From contig NZ_OAOQ01000001.1 of assembly GCF_900207575.1 (NCBI RefSeq), positions 1 to 64,000 on the forward strand: 64,000 nt of DNA. Reading direction: 5' to 3'. Under the pieces are notes generated by a model, which made no database searches, had not been told where the DNA came from, and worked only from the letters and a program-made list of their open reading frames with translations. Each line of letters starts with the position of its first letter. Position 1 is the stretch's first letter. Below, one piece after another: positions 54,987 to 64,000 of this stretch. The DNA is from Cereibacter ovatus. GTDB lineage: Bacteria; Pseudomonadota; Alphaproteobacteria; Rhodobacterales; Rhodobacteraceae. A program made the translations under genes and the position numbers.

Positions 54987-57151
54987 AAGCTGTCGCCCGC
55001 GGCCGCCATGTCGCGCAGAAGCTGCGGCACTGCAAAGCGGGCGCCGTGGCGCGCGGCCAGTCCGTCGCAGATCTCGACCGCGCGGGGCGCCCCGATCATG
55101 TCCAGCCAGCTGAACGGCCCGCCTGACCATGGCGCAAAGCCCCAGCCAAGGATCGCGCCCACGTCGCCTTCGCGGATGTCGGTCAGAACGCCTTGTTCCA
55201 GCGCCCGCACCGCTTCCAGCACCTGCGCGAACAGCAGCCGGTGCTGCACCTCGGGCAGGGCGGGCTGGGGATCCAGGACCGGCCAGAACCCGTCAAGCCC
55301 CGGCCACAGGCCCAGCCTTTTTCCTGCCTCGTCATAGGCATAGAAGCCAGCGTTGGCCTTCTTGCCCAGCCGCCCCTGATCCGCCAGCCGGAAGATCACC
55401 GCATCCACCGCCGCGTCGGGATAGGCCTCGCCCATCGCGGCCTTTGTCGCCTTGGCGATCTTCACCCCAAGCTCGATCGAGGTTTCATCCACCAGTTGCA
55501 GCGGCCCCAGCGGCATCCCCACCAGCTTGGCGGCATTCTCGATCAGCGCGGGGGCCACGCCTTCGGCCACCATGCGGATGCCCTCGTTGATATAGGGGAT
55601 GATGCAGCGGTTGGCGTAGAAGAAGCGCGCGTCATTCACCACGATAGGGGTCTTGCGGATCTGGCGCACGAAATCCAGCGCCTTGGCCACCGCGCGGTCG
55701 CCGGTCTGTTGGCCGCGGATGATCTCGACCAGCATCATCTTGTCGACCGGCGAGAAGAAATGGATGCCGATGAACTGTTCGGGGCGCTGGCTGGCCTTGG
55801 CCAGCCCCGAGATCGGCAGGGTCGAGGTGTTGGTGGCGAAGATGCAGTCGGCCGGGGTGGCGGCCTCTGCCCGGCGGGTGACATCGGCCTTCACCGCCGG
55901 ATCTTCGAACACCGCTTCCACGATCAGATCGGCCCCGGCAAGGGCCGCATAATCGGTGGTGGGGGTGATGCGGGCCAGCACCTCGGCGCGGGTCTCGGCG
56001 GTGATCTTGCCGCGCTTCATCGCCTTGTCGAGCAGCGCCTCGGCATGGGCCTTGCCGCGGTCGGCGGCCTCCTGGCCCGCGTCGATCAGCACGACCTTGA
56101 TGCCGGCGCTGGCCGCGACATGGGCGATGCCCGCCCCCATCATGCCTGCGCCCAGCACGCCCAGCGTTTTCACCGACTGATCGGGCAGGGCAGGGCGGAC
56201 GGCGCCTTTTTCCAGCGCCTCCTTGTTGATGAACAGCGACCGGATCATCGCCGAGGACGACGGGTTCATCAGAACATGGGTGAACCAGCGCGCCTCGATC
56301 TTCAGTGCGGTGTCGAACGGCACCAGCGCGCCTTCATAAACCGCCGACAGCAGCGCCTTGGCCGCGGGATAGACCCCCATCGTCTTGCCCAGCACCATGG
56401 CCGAGGCGCCGACAAAGGTCATGAAGCCCGCAGGATGATAGGGCGCGCCGCCGGGCATCTTGTAACCCTTCTGATCCCACGGCTTCACCAGATCGGCGTC
56501 CTTGGCCGCAAGAACCCACGCTTTCGCGCGATCCAGCAGGTCTTCGGGGGGAACCACCTCATCGACCACGCCCATGGCCTTGGCCCCGCGCGGATCGTTC
56601 AGTTTGCCTTCCAGAAGCAGGGGCGCCGCCATCATCGCACCCAGCTTGCGGGCAAGGCGCGTGGTGCCACCGCCGCCGGGAAAGATGCCGACCAGGATCT
56701 CGGGCAGGCCGATCTTGGCCTTGGGATTGTCGGCGGCGATGATGCGGTGGCAGGCCAGTGGCAGTTCCAGCCCGATCCCCAGCGCCGTGCCCGGCAGCGC
56801 GGCGACGATTGGCTTGCCACCCTTCAGCGTCTTCGGGTCCATCCCGGCCCGTTCGATCTTGCGCAGGACGGCGTGCATCCCCATCACGCCGTCAAAGACC
56901 GCCTTCGCCGGATCGGCGCCGCCTTCTTCTTTCATGCGGGCGATCACGTTCAGATCCATCCCGCCTGCGAAATCCTTTTTCGCCGAAGTCAGGACAATCC
57001 CCTTGACCGCAGGATCGGCCAGTGCGGCATCGATCAGCGCGTCGAGATCGGCAAAGCCGGCCATCGACATGACGTTCATCGATTTGCCGGGCACGTCCCA
57101 GGTGATGGTGCAGACGCCAGAGGCGTCGGTCTGGCTGGTGAAATCGGTCAT
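54950..57151 (-). CDS. fadJ: 3-hydroxyacyl-CoA dehydrogenase / enoyl-CoA hydratase (FadJ-type)
   Basis: 733 residues. The N-terminal crotonase domain spans about 1-190, with GKPIVAALPGTALGIGLELP as the first oxyanion-hole region and the catalytic Glu in GLPEILVGIFPGGGGTTRLA. The NAD-binding domain starts near 330 (KTLGVLGAGMMGAGIAHVAA) with the catalytic His in FIGIHFFSPVDKMMLVEIIR. Two C-terminal dehydrogenase domains follow. The start ATG 57151 follows GGAGG. It is the last gene of the fad operon, 12 bases after fadA; both hydratase and dehydrogenase steps of beta-oxidation are on this chain. Confidence 0.92.
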   Translation of the reverse strand: MTDFTSQTDASGVCTITWDVPGKSMNVMSMAGFADLDALIDAALADPAVKGIVLTSAKKDFAGGMDLNVIARMKEEGGADPAKAVFDGVMGMHAVLRKIERAGMDPKTLKGGKPIVAALPGTALGIGLELPLACHRIIAADNPKAKIGLPEILVGIFPGGGGTTRLARKLGAMMAAPLLLEGKLNDPRGAKAMGVVDEVVPPEDLLDRAKAWVLAAKDADLVKPWDQKGYKMPGGAPYHPAGFMTFVGASAMVLGKTMGVYPAAKALLSAVYEGALVPFDTALKIEARWFTHVLMNPSSSAMIRSLFINKEALEKGAVRPALPDQSVKTLGVLGAGMMGAGIAHVAASAGIKVVLIDAGQEAADRGKAHAEALLDKAMKRGKITAETRAEVLARITPTTDYAALAGADLIVEAVFEDPAVKADVTRRAEAATPADCIFATNTSTLPISGLAKASQRPEQFIGIHFFSPVDKMMLVEIIRGQQTGDRAVAKALDFVRQIRKTPIVVNDARFFYANRCIIPYINEGIRMVAEGVAPALIENAAKLVGMPLGPLQLVDETSIELGVKIAKATKAAMGEAYPDAAVDAVIFRLADQGRLGKKANAGFYAYDEAGKRLGLWPGLDGFWPVLDPQPALPEVQHRLLFAQVLEAVRALEQGVLTDIREGDVGAILGWGFAPWSGGPFSWLDMIGAPRAVEICDGLAARHGARFAVPQLLRDMAAAGDSFYGRFAPRSRAA

Positions 57152-57162
57152 GGTGTCCTCCT

Positions 57163-58374
57163 TCAGACCCGCTCGATGATGGTGGCGGCACCCATGCCAG
57201 AGGCGACGCAAAGCGTTGCAAGGCCGATCGATTTGCCGGTGCGTTCCAACTCGTCCAGCAGGGTGCCGATGATGATCGCGCCGGTTGCTCCCAGCGGATG
57301 GCCCATGGCGATGGCGCCGCCGTTCACGTTCACCCGCGACGGATCGATCCCGAACGCCTGCTGGAAGCGCAGAACGACTGCGGCGAAGGCCTCGTTCACC
57401 TCGAACAGGTCGATGTCGGAAATCTGCATGCCGCTATCACGCAAAATCTTTTCAGTGACCGGAACCGGGCCGGTCAGCATGATCGTCGGATCTGTGCCCA
57501 CCTTGGCGGTTGCGCGGATGCGGGCCCGCGGTTTCAGGCCATGCGCCTCGCCAAAGGCGCGGTTGCCGATCAGCACGGCGGCGGCCCCGTCCACGATGCC
57601 GGACGAGTTTCCGGCGTGGTGGATATGCTCGATCCGTTCCAGTTCGGGATATTTCATCTGCGCCAGCTTGTCGAAGCCGGGCATCTGCTCGCCCATCTCG
57701 CGGAAGGCGGGCTTCAGCGCGGCAAGCGTCTGCATGTCGGTGTCGGGGCGCAGGTAGTCGTCGCGGTCAAGGATGGTCAGGCCGTTGCGGTCCGTCACCG
57801 GCACCACCGAGCGGTCAAACCGTCCCTCGCGCCACGCGGTTGCGGCCCGTTTCTGGCTTTCCACCGCCAGCGCATCGGCCTCGTCGCGGGTGAACCCGTA
57901 GCGGGTGGCGATGATGTCGGCCGAGATCCCCTGCGGCACGAAATACGTTTTCATTGCAAGCGAGGGGTCCACCGCGATCGCCGCCCCGTCCGAGCCCATG
58001 GCGACACGGCTCATCATTTCAACACCGCCCGCGATATAGGCTGCGCCCGCACCGGCACGGATCTGGTTGGCGGCCAGATTGACCGCCTCCATCCCGCTGG
58101 CGCAGAAGCGGTTGATCGACAGGCCAGGGATGCGTTCGTCCAGATCCGACAGAAGAACGGCCGAGCGGGCAAGACAGCCGCCCTGTTCCCCGACCTGTGT
58201 GGCATTGCCCCAGATGACATCCTCGATCGGGGCGCCATCCAGATTGTTGCGTGCGTTCAATGCGTTCAGCACGCCCGCCGACAGCGCAACCGATGTGACC
58301 TCGTGCAGAGCGCCATCGGGGCGGCCGCGCCCGCGCGGGGTGCGCAGAGCGTCGTAGATATAGGCGTCGGTCAT
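57163..58374 (-). CDS. fadA: Acetyl-CoA acyltransferase (3-ketoacyl-CoA thiolase)
   Basis: 403 residues. It carries out thiolytic cleavage, the last step of beta-oxidation. The nucleophile Cys is in SINRFCASGMEAVNLAANQI near residue 90. NVNGGAIAMGHPLGATGA holds the catalytic His, and the second Cys is in LCVASGMGAATIIERV at the C-terminus. GGAGG precedes the ATG. It lies between the acyl-CoA dehydrogenase and fadJ genes and should form the trifunctional complex with FadJ. Confidence 0.9.
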   Translation of the reverse strand: MTDAYIYDALRTPRGRGRPDGALHEVTSVALSAGVLNALNARNNLDGAPIEDVIWGNATQVGEQGGCLARSAVLLSDLDERIPGLSINRFCASGMEAVNLAANQIRAGAGAAYIAGGVEMMSRVAMGSDGAAIAVDPSLAMKTYFVPQGISADIIATRYGFTRDEADALAVESQKRAATAWREGRFDRSVVPVTDRNGLTILDRDDYLRPDTDMQTLAALKPAFREMGEQMPGFDKLAQMKYPELERIEHIHHAGNSSGIVDGAAAVLIGNRAFGEAHGLKPRARIRATAKVGTDPTIMLTGPVPVTEKILRDSGMQISDIDLFEVNEAFAAVVLRFQQAFGIDPSRVNVNGGAIAMGHPLGATGAIIIGTLLDELERTGKSIGLATLCVASGMGAATIIERV

Positions 58375-58462
58375 CTGTCCTCCTTCTGCCGTGCGGCCGT
58401 TTGGGGGCGTTCGGCATGGTCTGGGGTCTGGGATCGGCGCGGCCTTCGCGCGCCGGAAGGGT

Positions 58463-60238
58463 TCAGAACGCGTCGGCGGAAAGCGCCATCACCGGGCCGG
58501 CGCCGCTTTCGATGCGGGCCAGATGTAGGGCCGTGGCGGGCAGATGGCGCAGCATGTAGTAGCGCCCCGTCGCGATCTTGGTGCGCAATGCCTCGGCATC
58601 GCCGCGGCCGGCGTCCAGCGCATCGGCGGCGGCTCGGGCCATCCGCGCCCACATGTAGCCAAGGCACAGATGCCCCATCATGGTCATGAAATCGTAAGAT
58701 CCCGCCAGCGCCTCGTCGGGGTTTTTCATGCCGCGCTCGGCAAAGAACATCGCAGCTTTCTGGCAGTCCTTCGACGCCTGTTTCAGCGGTTCGACAAAGC
58801 CTTCAAGGCGCGGATCGTTTTCGTTTTCCTTCAGGAAGCCGCGGATCAGGTGAAAGAACGCCATCGCGGGCTTGCCACCCTCGGCGGCCAGCTTTCGACC
58901 CACCAGATCCAGCGCCTGAATTCCGTTGGCGCCTTCGTAGATCATGGCGATGCGGGCATCGCGGGCGAACTGGCTCATGCCGTTGTCTTCGATATAGCCA
59001 TGCCCGCCCCAGACCTGCTGCGCGGCCACCGCCGATTCAAACCCCTTGTCGGTCTGGAAACCCTTGATCACCGGCGTCAGAAGCGAGATCAGCCCTTCGG
59101 CCTCGGCATCGCCCAACCGGACCGAGCGGTCGATCAGATGCGCGCCCCAGAAGGTCAGTGCGCGGGCGCCTTCCAGAAAGCTTTTCTGATCCATCAGGTT
59201 ACGGCGGATGTCTGGGTGAACGATCAGCGGATCGGCCGGCCCGTCCGTGCTGCCCTGACCGGAAACCGAACGACCCTGAAGCCGGTCACGGGCATAGGCC
59301 ACCGCATTCTGATAGGCGGCCTCGGCCACGGCATAGCCTTGCAGACCCACGCCCAGACGCGCCTCGTTCATCATGGTGAACATGGCGCGCATGCCCTTGT
59401 GCAACTCTCCCAGCAGCCAGCCTTTGGCGCCGTCATAGTTCAGCACGCAGGTGGCATTGCCGTGGATGCCCATCTTGCGCTCGATCTTGCCGACCGAGAC
59501 GGCGTTGCGTTCGCCCAGCGACCCATCCTCGTTCACAAGGAATTTCGGCACGATGAACAGCGAAATGCCCTTGGTGCCCTCGCCGCCGCCGGGGGCCTTG
59601 GCCAGCACCAGATGCACGATGTTCTCGGCCAGATCGTGATCGCCGGCCGAGATGAAAATCTTTTCCCCTGTGATCAGATAGCTGCCATCCGCCTGCGGCT
59701 CGGCGCGGGTGCGCATCATGCCAAGGTCGGTGCCGGCGTGCGGCTCGGTCAGGTTCATCGTGCCGGTCCAGTCGCAGGTGACCATCTTCGGCAGCCATGT
59801 GCGCTTCTGATCTTCGGTGCCATGGGCATGGATCGCCGAGACCGCGCCATGGGTCAGGCCCTGATACATGTTGAAGGCCATGTTGGCCGAAACGAAGATC
59901 TCGCCCACCGCGGTCTGCATCAGATAGGGCAGCCCCTGCCCGCCATAGGCCGGGTCGCAGTCAAGCGCGGTCCAGCCGCCGTCCTTCATCTGGCGGAAGG
60001 CTTCGGCATATCCGGTCGGGGTGCGGACCACGCCGTTTTCCAGCCGGCAGCCCTCGGTGTCGCCCACACGGTTCAGCGGCGCCAGCACGTCGCGGGCCAG
60101 CTTTCCCGCCTCGTCCAGCACGGCGACGGTGAAATCGGGGTCCAGTTCGTCATAGCCGGGGATGCCGGTTTCGGCAGGTTTCAGAACTTCATGCAGGATG
60201 AACTGCATGTCGGCCACGGGGGCGTTGTAGATGGGCAT
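58463..60238 (-). CDS. Acyl-CoA dehydrogenase
   Basis: 591 residues, the long type with a C-terminal extension domain found in proteobacterial fad operons. FAD and acyl-CoA signatures are [20 protein letters not shown] and [20 protein letters not shown] in the middle. [20 protein letters not shown], then [16 protein letters not shown], places the catalytic Glu near 430. The substrate chain length is not determined by the sequence. It is first among the enzyme genes after the MerR regulator. Confidence 0.9.
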   Translation of the reverse strand: MPIYNAPVADMQFILHEVLKPAETGIPGYDELDPDFTVAVLDEAGKLARDVLAPLNRVGDTEGCRLENGVVRTPTGYAEAFRQMKDGGWTALDCDPAYGGQGLPYLMQTAVGEIFVSANMAFNMYQGLTHGAVSAIHAHGTEDQKRTWLPKMVTCDWTGTMNLTEPHAGTDLGMMRTRAEPQADGSYLITGEKIFISAGDHDLAENIVHLVLAKAPGGGEGTKGISLFIVPKFLVNEDGSLGERNAVSVGKIERKMGIHGNATCVLNYDGAKGWLLGELHKGMRAMFTMMNEARLGVGLQGYAVAEAAYQNAVAYARDRLQGRSVSGQGSTDGPADPLIVHPDIRRNLMDQKSFLEGARALTFWGAHLIDRSVRLGDAEAEGLISLLTPVIKGFQTDKGFESAVAAQQVWGGHGYIEDNGMSQFARDARIAMIYEGANGIQALDLVGRKLAAEGGKPAMAFFHLIRGFLKENENDPRLEGFVEPLKQASKDCQKAAMFFAERGMKNPDEALAGSYDFMTMMGHLCLGYMWARMARAAADALDAGRGDAEALRTKIATGRYYMLRHLPATALHLARIESGAGPVMALSADAF

Positions 60239-60249
60239 CGTCTTCCTCC

Positions 60250-60642
60250 CTACTCGGCCGCGCGGCGGAAGGCGGCCAGCGCCTCTTCGCCCCAGGCGAG
60301 TTGTTCTTTCAGGTCTGCGATCGCTTCGTCCAGTTCGGCGCGCTGGCGTTCCATCTGGTCCAGCCGTTCGCGTGCGACCTGATAGGTGCGCAGAAGCTGC
60401 ACCTCTTGCGTGCCGTCGCGGTCGTAAAGGTCCAGAAGCTGGCGGATTTCTTCCAGGCTGAAGCCGAACCGCTTGCCGCGCAGGATCAGCTTCAGCCGCG
60501 CCCGGTCGCGGCGGGTGAACAGGCGCCTTGTGCCGTCCCGGATCGGGAACAGCAGTTCCTTCGATTCGTAAAAGCGCAGCGTGCGCGGCGTCACATCGAA
60601 CGCTTCACACATCTCGCGGATGGTCATCACGTCGCTGGTCAT
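60250..60642 (-). CDS. MerR family transcriptional regulator of the fad operon
   Basis: 130 residues. A MerR winged helix spans about 6-75 ([20 protein letters not shown], then [20 protein letters not shown] and [20 protein letters not shown]), followed by a coiled coil without the Cys ligands of metal sensors. It is the first gene of the operon with the acyl-CoA dehydrogenase, fadA and fadJ, ending 11 bases before the dehydrogenase gene. It probably senses an acyl-CoA and controls its own operon through the ACGT operator just upstream. M6 is a possible alternative start. Confidence 0.85.
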   Translation of the reverse strand: MTSDVMTIREMCEAFDVTPRTLRFYESKELLFPIRDGTRRLFTRRDRARLKLILRGKRFGFSLEEIRQLLDLYDRDGTQEVQLLRTYQVARERLDQMERQRAELDEAIADLKEQLAWGEEALAAFRRAAE

Positions 60643-60714
60643 CGGCTCTCTCGCAGGGCTCTGGATCGGGGTTGCCGTTCCAGATGGATCGCAGAGGCAG
60701 AGTTACCAGATGTG

Positions 60715-60746
60715 TTGACGTTGACGTAAACGTGACGTGACGTCAA
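60715..60746. promoter_or_regulatory. Clustered ACGT operator of the MerR/fad promoter
   Basis: TTGACGT (60715-60721) and ACGTCAA (60740-60746) are a perfect inverted repeat around an inner TTGACGTAAACGTGAC, so four ACGT half-sites lie in 32 bases. The pattern resembles the ACGT-NN-ACGT sites of LiuR-like MerR regulators of acyl-CoA catabolism. It lies about 75-105 bases upstream of the MerR start. Confidence 0.7.
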
Positions 60747-60765
60747 AGCGTCGCGTGACGCTGTG

Positions 60766-61146
60766 TCAGCTTTCCGAGGCCGCCAGTTCCGCCGCTGTCG
60801 AGTCGCGCAGCGCCTGAAGATCGGCGATGGTCACATCCAGTTCGGCCCGCTGACGGGCCAGTTCGGCCAGTTGCCGGTCGGCCATCTCGATCCAGGCTTC
60901 CTGCTGCGGGCGGGTGCCTTTCTGGCGATAGATCAGCAGCCACTGGCGGATTTCCTCCAGACTGAATCCGAAGCGGCGTCCGCGCAGGATCAGCGTCATC
61001 CGTGCCACCTCGCGCGGGCCATAGAATCGGGCGCGGCCGTCCTTTTCGGGCTGAAGCAGCTCGATATATTCGTAATAGCGCAGGGTCCGGGGCGTGACCT
61101 CGAAACGGGCGCACATTTCCTTGAAGTTCAGACGCAATTCCGACAT
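60766..61146 (-). CDS. Second MerR family transcriptional regulator
   Basis: 126 residues and clearly related to the MerR gene downstream: FKEMCARFEVTPRTLRYYEY and [20 protein letters not shown] align with it without gaps. A coiled-coil C-terminus (LAELARQRAELDVTIADLQA) and no metal-binding Cys follow. The start ATG at 61146 gives MSELRLNFKEM. It ends 20 bases before the clustered ACGT sites, so the pair looks like a gene duplication that may share operator type. Confidence 0.82.
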   Translation of the reverse strand: MSELRLNFKEMCARFEVTPRTLRYYEYIELLQPEKDGRARFYGPREVARMTLILRGRRFGFSLEEIRQWLLIYRQKGTRPQQEAWIEMADRQLAELARQRAELDVTIADLQALRDSTAAELAASES

Positions 61147-61252
61147 GGGCACCTCCGGTTCGGGCAGGGTAGATGCATCGCGCGGCTTTCGCAATCTGGG
61201 CTTGCGGGCGGCGGTCGATGGGCGATGATGCAAGACCACCACGGAGGTTGCC

Positions 61253-61681
61253 ATGACCGACATCGCCCGCGCCCGACAGTTCATCGAGGCGATCCCCCAT
61301 TCCCGCGCCCTCGCGATGGAGCTTGAGGACATCGGCCCCGGCCGGGCGGTGATCTCGATGGCGTGGGATGCGCGCTTTGTCGGTGATCCGGCCACCGGGG
61401 TGATCCATGGCGGCGCGGTTTCGGCGCTGATGGATACCGCCAGCGGCGCGGCCGTGATGTCCCACCCCGAGGCCGGCGCCACCACCGCGACGCTGGATCT
61501 GCGCATCGACTACATGCGCCCGGCCACGCCCGGCCAGCGCATCCGCGCGGTGGCCGAATGCTATCACGTCACCCGCACCGTGGCCTTCGTCCGCGCCACC
61601 GCGATGGACGAGGATGCCACCCGCCCGGTCGCCACCGCCGCCGGCGCCTTCACCGTCGAACGCAAGGGGACCGCCCAATGA
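61253..61681 (+). CDS. PaaI family thioesterase
   Basis: 142 residues, single hotdog domain. The PaaI pattern is [20 protein letters not shown] (about 43-62), with the Asp of DTASG in the catalytic position, then [20 protein letters not shown]. It hydrolyses acyl-CoA thioesters; the exact acyl group is unknown. Divergent from the second MerR gene and coupled by ATGA to a second hotdog protein gene, next to the fad operon. Confidence 0.88.
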   Translation: MTDIARARQFIEAIPHSRALAMELEDIGPGRAVISMAWDARFVGDPATGVIHGGAVSALMDTASGAAVMSHPEAGATTATLDLRIDYMRPATPGQRIRAVAECYHVTRTVAFVRATAMDEDATRPVATAAGAFTVERKGTAQ

Positions 61682-62184
61682 CCCGTCCGCAGCCTGAGCC
61701 CGTCCAGGTGGTCAAGCAACGGCGCGACGCGGCGCTGAAGGCGCTGGTGGGGGGCGTGCCCTACATCACCTGGCTTGGCATCCAGTTCGACCGCCGTGGG
61801 GATGAGTTGACCGCGATCCTGCCCTTCGATCAGCGGCTGATCGGCAACCCGATGCTTCCCGCGCTGCATGGCGGCGCGACGGCGGCCTTTCTCGAGGTGG
61901 CGGCGATCATCGAACTGTCTTGGTCGGTGCTGTGGCACGAGATGGAGCAGGGCCGCCTTGACCCGGCCGCGATCGAGGCCCGCCCGCCACGCCTGCCCAA
62001 GACCATCGATTTCACCGTGGATTACCTGCGCTCGGGCCTGCCGCGCGATGCCTATGCCCGGGCGCGGGTGAACCGTTCGGGCCGCCGCTATGCCAGCGTT
62101 CATGTCGAGGCATGGCAGGACAACCGCGCCCGGCCCATCGCGCAGGCCACCGGCCATTTCCTGATGCCGGATCGCGAGGGCTGA
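61678..62184 (+). CDS. PaaI-like hotdog thioesterase, second copy
   Basis: 168 residues. A hotdog domain at about 40-160 has [20 protein letters not shown], where the catalytic Asp of the first copy is Glu here (LEVAA), and [20 protein letters not shown]. The overlapping ATGA start links it to the preceding thioesterase gene, so a heteromeric enzyme is possible. The family call is firm; activity is inferred. Confidence 0.82.
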   Translation: MTRPQPEPVQVVKQRRDAALKALVGGVPYITWLGIQFDRRGDELTAILPFDQRLIGNPMLPALHGGATAAFLEVAAIIELSWSVLWHEMEQGRLDPAAIEARPPRLPKTIDFTVDYLRSGLPRDAYARARVNRSGRRYASVHVEAWQDNRARPIAQATGHFLMPDREG

Positions 62185-62241
62185 CCGGCGCCCCTCGGAC
62201 CGGCTGCGCCGGGGCGCGGCGCCTGCGGCCGCCCGCTGCGT

Positions 62242-63000
62242 TCAGCGCACGAAGCGGAACGCAGCCGAGGCGCTCCAGCCCGCCACCACGGCCAGAACCA
62301 GTGACAAAAGCCCGTAGATCAGCGGCTTTTCATGGGCAAGCGCATGGATGAACCGCTCGATCCCGGCTTTCTGCACGCCGATCCGGTCTTCGAACATGTC
62401 GACCACGCGGCCGTCGCGGGTCAGGAACACCCGCACGCGGTAATCGCCTTCGGTCAGGTTCACCGGAAGCTGGATGTCGGTGCGAAACAGCGTGCCCTTG
62501 GTCAGCCGGACCGCGCCTTCCTGCATCGCATAAAGCCCCTCGGCCCGGCGGATGCGTTCCAGCGCCTCGATGAAAGCGGGGGAGTTCTCGGCCTGTGCGC
62601 TGATGCCGATGGCGCGGATCGCCCGCGGGATCGAGATCTGGTGGCGCAGGTTGTCGGTTTCGGACAGCACACGCTCCAGCGGGCCGCTGGTGGCGACGGC
62701 GTAAAAGCTGGGGGCGCGGCCGATGCGGACCTTTTCGCGGTTGATCCAGATGCCGAAGCGGCGTTCCTTCTTGCGCACCATCACCTGCGTCGGCGGGCCC
62801 TGAACGGTGACGATCACCCCCAGCGCGCCGTCCGGCTGCGGGGTTTCGCGCTGCACCGCGCCATAGATCATGATCTCGGAGCCCTGAAAGTCCGCGGTGA
62901 TCGACACCCGCGTTTCCGACAGGCCCAGCACGATCCGTTCCTCCTGCGCCAGCGCGGGCGCCGCGATCAGCATCGCCAGCAGCACAAGCGCGCGGATCAC
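62242..63000 (-). CDS. TIGR02186 family membrane-anchored protein
   Basis: 252 residues from a GTG at 63000. It has a signal peptide (MIRALVLLAMLIAAPALA, cleavage about residue 18), a periplasmic beta-rich body (LGLSETRVSITADFQGSEIM, then GPLERVLSETDNLRHQI) and one membrane helix near the C-terminus (LIYGLLSLVLAVVAGWSASA). This matches TIGR02186, a family of unknown function. The GTG overlaps the stop of the TauE-like gene (GTGA), so the two are made together; partnership in sulfur-anion export is an inference from that linkage. Confidence 0.78.
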   Translation of the reverse strand: MIRALVLLAMLIAAPALAQEERIVLGLSETRVSITADFQGSEIMIYGAVQRETPQPDGALGVIVTVQGPPTQVMVRKKERRFGIWINREKVRIGRAPSFYAVATSGPLERVLSETDNLRHQISIPRAIRAIGISAQAENSPAFIEALERIRRAEGLYAMQEGAVRLTKGTLFRTDIQLPVNLTEGDYRVRVFLTRDGRVVDMFEDRIGVQKAGIERFIHALAHEKPLIYGLLSLVLAVVAGWSASAAFRFVR

Positions 63001-63908
63001 GGCAGCACCCCCGACAGGCTGTAGATCTCGGACGGGCGGAACAACAGGTCGGTGGCGATCTTGGCGCAGACCGCCAGCACCAGAAGCGCCAGCAGGATGC
63101 GCAACTGTTCGGCCCGCAGCCGGACCCCGATCCGCGCGCCGACCTGCGCGCCGATCACCCCGCCAAGGATCAGCAGCAGCGCCAGCGCCATGTCGACGGT
63201 CTGGCTGGTCACCGCATGCATCACGGTGGTGAAGGCGGTGACAAAGATGATCTGAAACAGCGAGGTGCCGATCACGATCTTGGTCGGCATCCCCAGCAGG
63301 TAGATCATCGCCGGCACCATGATGAAGCCTCCGCCCACCCCCATGATCGCGGCCAGAAATCCCACGAAGCCGCCCACCATCAGCGGCGGGATCACCGAGA
63401 TATACAGCCCCGAGGCGCGGAACTTCATCTTGAACGGCATCTTGTGCGCCCAGCCATGCTGACGCGAGCGTTTCACCGGCGCGTGTTTCGACCGCCGCAG
63501 CGTGCGCACGCTTTCCTGAAACATCAGCGTGCCGACAAGGCCCAGAAACAGCACATAGGACAGTTGCACGAACAGATCGACCTGCCCCAGCGTGTTCAGC
63601 CGGGCAAAGACCGCAACCCCGAAGGCCGATCCGACCACCCCCCCCGCCAGCAGCACCGATCCCATGCGGAAATCGACCGCCTTGCGTTTCAGTTGTGCCA
63701 GCACCCCCGACACCGACGAGGCCACCACCTGATTGGCCCCCGTCGCCACCGCCACAGCAGGCGGGATGCCGATGAAGAACAAGAGCGGCGTGATCAGGAA
63801 ACCGCCGCCCACACCGAACATGCCGGACATGAAGCCGACGATGCCGCCCAGCCCGAGCAGCAGGAAGATGTTTACGGAAACCTCGGCAATGGGCAGGTAA
63901 AGCTGCAT
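62997..63908 (-). CDS. TauE/SafE family anion exporter
   Basis: 303 residues, eight to nine membrane segments. It has two internal repeats typical of TauE/SafE: GGIVGFMSGMFGVGGGFLIT, then PLLFFIGIPPAVAVATGANQ at 20-60, and VGFLAAIMGVGGGFIMVPAM near 170. The family exports sulfite, sulfoacetate or related anions. First gene of the pair with the TIGR02186 gene. The 92 bases to the window end hold no further gene. Confidence 0.86.
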   Translation of the reverse strand: MQLYLPIAEVSVNIFLLLGLGGIVGFMSGMFGVGGGFLITPLLFFIGIPPAVAVATGANQVVASSVSGVLAQLKRKAVDFRMGSVLLAGGVVGSAFGVAVFARLNTLGQVDLFVQLSYVLFLGLVGTLMFQESVRTLRRSKHAPVKRSRQHGWAHKMPFKMKFRASGLYISVIPPLMVGGFVGFLAAIMGVGGGFIMVPAMIYLLGMPTKIVIGTSLFQIIFVTAFTTVMHAVTSQTVDMALALLLILGGVIGAQVGARIGVRLRAEQLRILLALLVLAVCAKIATDLLFRPSEIYSLSGVLP

Positions 63909-64000
63909 CGGGGCCGGTCACTTTGGGAAAAGCTGGGGGGTGGAAGGCTTGGGGGGATAGGCTGTCCCCAAGACATGCGCGCGGCGCCCTGTCTTGTCAA

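Noticed and set aside
1-64000. CRISPR arrays and toxin-antitoxin or known anti-phage defence modules
   Set aside because: No regularly spaced direct repeats, cas-like genes or recognisable defence genes were found; outside the prophage end the window is metabolic core.

Overview
The window is GC-rich DNA of an alphaproteobacterium, most likely a member of the family Rhodobacteraceae (Paracoccaceae). The reasons are the PccR/ScfR-type regulator sitting beside propionyl-CoA carboxylase genes with TTTGCAAA operators, the choXWV-betIBA choline cassette, a PutR-PutA pair, small intergenic genes around pccB/pccA typical of that group, and a phage protein resembling the gene-transfer-agent head-spike base protein. 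No genus is claimed.

Region 1 (1 to about 7040) is the end of a decayed prophage, read mostly on the minus strand. It holds a holin-like membrane protein, a 43-residue membrane ORF, a TIGR02594-type endolysin, a spike-base-like protein and two Ig-like/adhesive structural proteins. Upstream of these lie two pieces of giant polyvalent phage protein genes joined out of frame by a deletion. The second piece is cut by an IS1595-type transposase gene that has itself lost its 5' end. A tRNA-Tyr(GTA) follows with its CCA end facing the prophage, so it is a plausible old attachment site. No integrase is present in the window.

Region 2 (7.3-15.3 kb) is chromosomal core: rlmB, a CoA-binding protein, the histidine genes hisB-hisH and hisA-hisF-hisE (minus strand, split by a plus-strand DUF2147 gene), an aberrant EF-G paralogue, and putR. 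Region 3 (15.4-24.2 kb) has putA, a rhomboid protease, an inositol monophosphatase, a Pit phosphate permease, and a LysR/MetR-like gene divergent from metF. Region 4 (24.2-30.3 kb) has the biotin uptake ECF transporter bioM-bioN-bioY, dprA and topA.

Region 5 (30.3-37 kb) takes up choline (choX-choW-choV) and oxidises it to glycine betaine (betA, betB) under BetI, with a palindromic BetI operator in the divergent promoter region. Region 6 (37-49.3 kb) is the propionyl-CoA to succinyl-CoA branch: pccR, pccB, pccA and methylmalonyl-CoA mutase, with small envelope proteins between them and paired TTTGCAAA sites in front of pccR and pccB. Region 7 (49.3-54.3 kb) is a glycine-riboswitch-controlled gcvTHP operon. 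Region 8 (55-60.7 kb) is a fatty acid beta-oxidation operon (MerR regulator, acyl-CoA dehydrogenase, thiolase, FadJ-type protein) with a clustered ACGT operator, followed by a second MerR gene, two thioesterase-fold genes and a TIGR02186-TauE/SafE membrane pair.

Three copies of an unusual intergenic repeat (an 18-22 nt near-invariant core next to a G/C hairpin) lie just after genes at 9.86, 14.78 and 49.41 kb, always in the same orientation relative to the gene they follow. This is the best candidate in the window for an under-described element.
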